From NCBI GenBank assembly GCA_031268215.1, contig JAIRXP010000051.1:1-43991 (forward strand): a DNA stretch of 43,991 bases, in the 5' to 3' direction. Of the stretch, positions 39,472 through 43,991 are shown one piece after another. Below the pieces are notes generated by a model, which saw only the letters and a list, made by a program, of their open reading frames with translations, did not search any database and had not been told where the DNA came from. This DNA is from Bifidobacteriaceae bacterium (GTDB taxonomy: Bacteria; Actinomycetota; Actinomycetes; Actinomycetales; WQXJ01). A program made the translations under genes and the position numbers. Position 1 is the first letter of the stretch. The number at the start of each line of letters is the position of its first letter.

Positions 39472-40373
39472 TCCGGACCGTGCCGGTGCCGCCGGCGCTG
39501 GCGGGCGAGCGCGTCGACGTGGCGGTCGCCCGCCTGATGGGACTACCGCGCACCCGGGCGGCGGAACTGGCCCGCGCCGGGTTAGTGCAGGCTGGCGGGA
39601 TCAAGGTGGCGAAATCGGCCCGGCTGGAGGAAGGTCAAACTCTACGGGTCGAGGTGCCGGAGCCGGCTGACCAGCCCGAACCAGTGGTCGAGCTGCCGGT
39701 GACCTATGAGGACTCGGACCTAATAGTGATCAATAAACCGGCCGGCGTGGCCGCTCACGCTGGGCCGGGTTGGTCTGGCCCCACGGTGCTCGGCTCGCTA
39801 CTAGCGGTGGGGGTGGCCCTGGCGACCGGCGGCCCTCCGGAACGGCGGGGAATTGTCCAGCGCCTGGACGTGGGAACCTCAGGGCTGATGATGGTGGCGA
39901 AGTCGGAACGGGCCTACTCCGTCCTCAAGCAGATGTTCCGCGACCGGGCAGTCGACAAGACCTATCACGCGTTGGTCCAGGGACTGCCAGACCCTTTGGA
40001 GGGCACCATCGACGCGCCGATTGGCCGTGTGCCGGGGGCGTTCAAGTTCGCGGTCCTGTCTAACGGCAAGTCCTCAATCACTCATTACGGGTTGATTGAA
40101 GCCTTCGCTGGTGCCTCGCTGCTGCGAGTAGATCTGGAAACTGGTCGGACTCACCAAATTCGGGTGCATCTGGCCGCCGTCGGTCATCCGCTGGTTGGCG
40201 ATCCGTTCTACGGCGGTGATCCGAAGCTGGCAGTCCGCTTGGGCCTGGAGCGCCAATGGCTGCACGCTACCGCTCTGGGGTTTGACCACCCCGTGACTGG
40301 CCAGCCAGTGCGGTGCGAGGCCCCATATTCGGCGGATCTAGCAGCGGCGCTGGCCACTCTGCGCGAGTCGTGA
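39468..40373 (+). CDS. rluD: RluD-family 23S rRNA pseudouridine synthase
   Basis: 301 residues. An S4 RNA-binding domain (residues ~10-70: GERVDVAVARLMGLPRTRAA, LVQAGGIKVAKSARLEEGQ) is followed by the RluA-type catalytic domain with DLIVINKPAGVAAH, then IVQRLDVGTSGLMMVAKS with the catalytic Asp, and GRTHQIRVHLAAVGHPLVGD. It isomerises uridines in the 23S rRNA helix 69 region if truly RluD; the exact site is not readable. The frame starts in the lspA stop (ATGA), a conserved lspA-rluD pair. Confidence 0.94.
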   Translation: MIRTVPVPPALAGERVDVAVARLMGLPRTRAAELARAGLVQAGGIKVAKSARLEEGQTLRVEVPEPADQPEPVVELPVTYEDSDLIVINKPAGVAAHAGPGWSGPTVLGSLLAVGVALATGGPPERRGIVQRLDVGTSGLMMVAKSERAYSVLKQMFRDRAVDKTYHALVQGLPDPLEGTIDAPIGRVPGAFKFAVLSNGKSSITHYGLIEAFAGASLLRVDLETGRTHQIRVHLAAVGHPLVGDPFYGGDPKLAVRLGLERQWLHATALGFDHPVTGQPVRCEAPYSADLAAALATLRES

Positions 40374-40396
40374 ACCGGCCGGCCATCACGGAGAAC

Positions 40397-40402
40397 TAGA
40401 CT
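40397..40402 (+). promoter_or_regulatory. Candidate -10 box of a leaderless dnaE promoter
   Basis: TAGACT ends 8 nt before ATG 40411 with no ribosome-binding site in between. No -35 is evident. Confidence 0.4.
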
Positions 40403-40410
40403 CTAACCCC

Positions 40411-43400
40411 ATGCCGTCGCACTCAGGTAACCAATTTGTTCACCTGCACGTGCATACCGAATTCTCGATGCTTGACGGCGCGGCGCGGATCGGCGACCTG
40501 CTTAAACGTTGTGAGGAACTGGGGCAGACGGCGCTGGCTACCACGGACCATGGCTTCCTCTTTGGAGCCCACAGCTTCTGGAAGCGGGCCAAGCAGACAA
40601 GTATCAAGCCGATCATCGGCTTGGAGGCTTACTTGACGCCGGGGCTGGCCCGGCAGGACCGGCGGCGAGTCTCTTGGGGTTCGCCAGAGCAGAAGGAAGA
40701 TGACGTCTCCGCCGGTGGTGCGTATACGCACATAACGTTGCTGGCCAAAGACACCCCTGGCATGCACAATCTGTTCCGTCTGGGTTCGTTGGCCTCCCTG
40801 GAGGGACAGTTCTACAAGCCCCGGATGGACCGGGAACTGCTGCAGCGATACGCCAAGGGCCTGATCGCGACCACCGGTTGCCCCTCAGGCGAGGTCCAGA
40901 CGCGGCTGCGCCTAGGCCAGTATGACGAAGCTTTGAGGGCCGCGGGCGAATTCCAGGAGATCTTTGGGCGGGAGAACTACTACGTCGAGTTGATGGATCA
41001 TGGCTTGTCAATCGAACGCCGGGTCTTCACGGACCTGCTGCGGCTGGCCAAGGAGATTGGCGCTCCGCTGGTGGCCACCAACGATCTGCACTACACCGCG
41101 CCTGAGGACGCCCACTCCCATTCGGCGTTGTTGTGCGTCCAGTCTGGCCGGACCATGGATGACCCAACTCGCTTCAAGTTTGATGGCGACGGTTATTACC
41201 TCAAGTCGGCGGAAGAAATGCGGGAGATTTGGCGTGAATTGCCAGAGGCCTGCGACAACACTTTGGCCATCGCGGAGCGCTGCGAAGTTGAATTCGTCTC
41301 ACAACTGGGCCGCTACATGCCCAAATTCTCGGTGCCGGAGGGTGAAGATGAGGTCTCTTGGTTCATCAAAGAGGTTCAGACCGGGTTGCGGCGGCGTTTT
41401 GGCGGCGAAGTACCAGCGGAGGCACTCGACCGGGCGGCCTATGAAGAAGACATCATCGCCAGCAAAGGCTACGCCGGCTACTACCTGTGTGTAGCGGACT
41501 TCGTAAACTGGGCCAAGTCCCAAGGGATCCGGGTTGGTCCGGGCAGGGGTTCGGGCGCCGGCTCAATAGCGGCTTATGCGATGGGTATTACGGATCTTGA
41601 TCCGATCCGCAACGGCTTGATGTTTGAGCGATTCCTGAACCCGGAACGGGCGTCGCTACCGGATTTCGACATAGACTTTGATGAGCGCCGGCGCGGCGAG
41701 GTCATTAAGTACGTGACCGGTAAGTACGGCGCGGATCGCGTGGCCCAGATCGTCACGTATTCGACCATCAAGGCGAAAGCGGCGTTGAAGGACTCAACTA
41801 GAGTGATGGGGTATCCCTATCCGGTCGGTGAACGGCTGACCAAGGCTATGCCGCCGGCCGTGATGGGCAAAGAGATGGCCTTGTCCGGCATCTTTGACCC
41901 CAAGAACAAGCGTTACCGCGAAGCGGAGGAGTTCCGGGCCCTGGTGACGGAGGACGCTGACGCCGCCAAGATCATCGAGACGGCTCGCGGGTTGGAGGGC
42001 CTGACCAGGCAATGGGGTGTTCACGCAGCCGGTGTGATCATGTCATCCGCACCGCTGATGGACGTGATCCCAATCATGAAGCGGGAACAAGACGGCTCCA
42101 TCATCACTCAGTTCTCCTATCCCGCTTGCGAGGACTTGGGCCTGGTCAAGATGGACTTCTTGGGGCTGCGGAACCTAACCATCCTGGAAGACACTCTGAC
42201 CAATATTCAGATCAACGGCAAGCCAGCGGTGGTCCTGGAGGAGCTGGGCCTAGATGACAAGCCCACTTACGAGCTGCTGTCTTCTGGCGACACCCTGGGG
42301 GTGTTCCAACTGGATGGCGGCGGTATGCAGTCGCTGTTGCGCCGGCTCGGACCGGACAACTTCGAGGACATCTCGGCTGTGCAGGCGCTCTACCGGCCCG
42401 GCCCAATGGGAGCCGATTCGCACACCAACTACGCTGACCGCAAGCAGGGCCGCCAGGCGATAACCCCAATCCACCCCGAGTTGGAAGAACCCCTTCAGGA
42501 TCTGCTGGGTGGCACCTACGGGTTGATCGTCTATCAAGAACAGGTCATGGCGATCGCGCAGAGGCTGGCCGGCTACACATTGGGCCGGGCGGATTCACTC
42601 CGCCGGGTGATGGGCAAGAAGGACGCCAAGGCCCTGGCCCGCGAATACGAGCCATTTTCACAAGGAATGCGTGAACGTGGTTATTCAGATAACGCGGTCC
42701 AGACGCTATGGGAAATCCTGGTGCCGTTCGCGGATTATGCTTTCAACAAGTCGCACTCCGCGGCCTACGCCTTAGTATCGTATTGGACGGCGTATTTGAA
42801 ATGCCACTATCCCACTGAGTTCATGGCAGCGCTGCTGACGTCCGTTGGGGATGACAAAGATAAGTCGGCCATCTATTTGGGCGAATGCCGCCGGATGGGT
42901 ATCAAAGTACTGCCGCCGGATGTGAATTCGTCAGTGTCCTCTTTCGCTCCGGATGGCAATAACATACGCTTCGGACTAACGGCCATCCGCAACGTGGGCG
43001 AGGTCGTTGTGGAGGGGATTGTGCGTTCCCGGAAGGATGAAGGCGCGTACACGTCTTTTCCGGACTTCTTAGGCAAAGTGCCCATAGGAGTCTGCAACAA
43101 GCGAGTAATCGAGTCGCTGATCAAGGCCGGCGGCTTCGATTCGTTTGGGCGGAGCCGGCGGGCTTTCCTGTCCATCTATGAGGAGGCCGTCGAATCGTTC
43201 CTGGCGGTCAAACGCAGCGAGGCGATTGGGCAGTTTGATCTGTTTGGAAGTGCGCCCGAGGATGTCGGGAGGGTGATGCTGGAGGTCCCGGATCTGCCGG
43301 AATGGTCCAAGACGGTGAAGCTGGCCTTCGAACGCGAGATGTTGGGCCTGTACGTGTCTGATCATCCCCTGTCGGGGCTAGATGAGGGACTGGCGGAGGC

Positions 43401-43947
43401 GGCATCGCACAACACGGCGGATCTGGCGGATCCGGAACGTCACCGCGACGGCGAACCGGTGCGGGTGGCCGGGTTACTGACGGGGCTGGAACGCAAAGTG
43501 ACGAAGGCGGGCGCGCTGTGGGCGCAAGCCACGCTGGAAGATTTGCGCGGTTCGATCGACGTGAAATTCTTCCCCAAGACCTATTCGCGGTTCTCCGCCG
43601 AACTAGCCGAGGACATGGTGGTGTCGCTGGCCGGCCGCTTGTCGCGGCGGGATGATGAACTATCCCTGTTCGTTTCGGAGCTTGAGGTCCTCAAGCTTAC
43701 CGCTGGGGACGGGACCGTGGCGCCGCTGGAGATTATTCTGCCCGCCCACCGCGCCACGGAAGCGATCGTGTCTAAGCTTCAGGCCGTGCTGCGCTCACAT
43801 CCTGGCCCAGCGGATGTCTATTTGCGGTTGACCAAACCGACTGGCGGTCAGACCGTGGTGCGGCTCGACAACGCTCTGAAGGTGGCCAAGAGTGATCCGC
43901 TCTACGCTGACTTGAAAGCTGCGCTGGGAGCCCAATGCGTGGGCTGA
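40411..43947 (+). CDS. dnaE: DNA polymerase III alpha subunit
   Basis: 1,178 residues, full length for the replicative DnaE1 type. The N-terminal PHP domain (HLHVHTEFSMLDGA, TTDHGFLFG, and the DLHYTAPEDA block) keeps the metal-binding His residues, fitting an active proofreading PHP as in mycobacteria. The polymerase core has GPGRGSGAGSIAAYAMGI and the catalytic PDFDIDFDERRR near residue 418, then RPGPMGADSHTNYADRKQGR, IVYQEQVMAIAQ and FNKSHSAAYALVSYWTAYLK. The helix-hairpin-helix region and an OB fold (VRVAGLLTGLERKVTKAGAL) complete it. It is 37 bp after rluD, the usual order. Confidence 0.97.
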   Translation: MPSHSGNQFVHLHVHTEFSMLDGAARIGDLLKRCEELGQTALATTDHGFLFGAHSFWKRAKQTSIKPIIGLEAYLTPGLARQDRRRVSWGSPEQKEDDVSAGGAYTHITLLAKDTPGMHNLFRLGSLASLEGQFYKPRMDRELLQRYAKGLIATTGCPSGEVQTRLRLGQYDEALRAAGEFQEIFGRENYYVELMDHGLSIERRVFTDLLRLAKEIGAPLVATNDLHYTAPEDAHSHSALLCVQSGRTMDDPTRFKFDGDGYYLKSAEEMREIWRELPEACDNTLAIAERCEVEFVSQLGRYMPKFSVPEGEDEVSWFIKEVQTGLRRRFGGEVPAEALDRAAYEEDIIASKGYAGYYLCVADFVNWAKSQGIRVGPGRGSGAGSIAAYAMGITDLDPIRNGLMFERFLNPERASLPDFDIDFDERRRGEVIKYVTGKYGADRVAQIVTYSTIKAKAALKDSTRVMGYPYPVGERLTKAMPPAVMGKEMALSGIFDPKNKRYREAEEFRALVTEDADAAKIIETARGLEGLTRQWGVHAAGVIMSSAPLMDVIPIMKREQDGSIITQFSYPACEDLGLVKMDFLGLRNLTILEDTLTNIQINGKPAVVLEELGLDDKPTYELLSSGDTLGVFQLDGGGMQSLLRRLGPDNFEDISAVQALYRPGPMGADSHTNYADRKQGRQAITPIHPELEEPLQDLLGGTYGLIVYQEQVMAIAQRLAGYTLGRADSLRRVMGKKDAKALAREYEPFSQGMRERGYSDNAVQTLWEILVPFADYAFNKSHSAAYALVSYWTAYLKCHYPTEFMAALLTSVGDDKDKSAIYLGECRRMGIKVLPPDVNSSVSSFAPDGNNIRFGLTAIRNVGEVVVEGIVRSRKDEGAYTSFPDFLGKVPIGVCNKRVIESLIKAGGFDSFGRSRRAFLSIYEEAVESFLAVKRSEAIGQFDLFGSAPEDVGRVMLEVPDLPEWSKTVKLAFEREMLGLYVSDHPLSGLDEGLAEAASHNTADLADPERHRDGEPVRVAGLLTGLERKVTKAGALWAQATLEDLRGSIDVKFFPKTYSRFSAELAEDMVVSLAGRLSRRDDELSLFVSELEVLKLTAGDGTVAPLEIILPAHRATEAIVSKLQAVLRSHPGPADVYLRLTKPTGGQTVVRLDNALKVAKSDPLYADLKAALGAQCVG

Positions 43948-43977
43948 GCCCTGGCCCGGGGGAGGCCGGCCTGGGCT
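43947..43977 (+). terminator. Possible dnaE terminator hairpin
   Basis: AGCCCTGGCC (43947-43956) pairs with GGCCTGGGCT (43968-43977) with one T-T mismatch, directly after the dnaE stop. No T-run follows before the window ends. Confidence 0.35.
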
Positions 43978-43991
43978 CTGGCGGTTATCCG

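Overview
The window reads as a chromosome segment of a high-GC Gram-positive actinobacterium. The evidence is GC-rich coding sequence with many GTG and TTG starts, an actinobacterial-type ftsZ, sepF, divIVA, and clgR, and conserved actinobacterial gene neighbourhoods. Most of it is housekeeping. No complete, clearly novel multi-gene system is visible. The unusual material is in the first 3.6 kb, in small repeats and element remnants, in extended versions of known proteins, and in how three normally separate conserved clusters are joined.

Layout. 1-3,600 is a decayed accessory island. It holds a deleted vapBC copy, an intact Phd/VapC toxin-antitoxin pair behind 13-bp iterons, a chimeric remnant of a second PIN toxin, a gene broken in several frames, and an AAA ATPase behind a perfect 17-bp inverted repeat. 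3,663-12,425 is the classic block with a small HEAT-like protein, tRNA-Thr, tRNA-Met, rpmG, hadA, hadB, murB (reverse), add (reverse), aspC (reverse), tRNA-Trp, secE, nusG, rplK and rplA, closed by a strong terminator. 12,692-18,246 is a looser region with a YwaF-type membrane protein, a pyridoxine kinase, pgi, a secreted serpin lipoprotein and a GNAT acetyltransferase. 18,398-34,552 is the dapA-rnj-ftsK-pgsA-cinA-clgR-nei2-lhr-DUF3046 cluster, interrupted by an MFS transporter and by a MITE-like element behind ftsK. recA-recX, usually the next genes, are absent. 34,864-43,947 is the tail of the division (dcw) cluster and what usually follows: ftsZ, pgeF, sepF, yggT, divIVA, lspA, rluD and dnaE.

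How the genes work together. MurB, FtsZ, SepF, YggT, DivIVA, FtsK, DapA and LspA serve wall precursor synthesis, septation, polar growth, chromosome segregation and lipoprotein maturation. SecE, NusG, L11, L1, L33 and three tRNAs serve translation, transcription elongation and export. Lhr, Nei2 and DnaE serve DNA repair and replication. ClgR is expected to control Clp proteolysis.

A recurrent signal is a TANNNT -10 box ending 6-8 nt before the start codon without a convincing ribosome-binding site (vapB, murB, pgi, pgsA, the DUF3046 gene, lspA, dnaE and perhaps dapA). This suggests frequent leaderless transcription. All product names come from reading protein motifs and gene order by eye; no database search was run.
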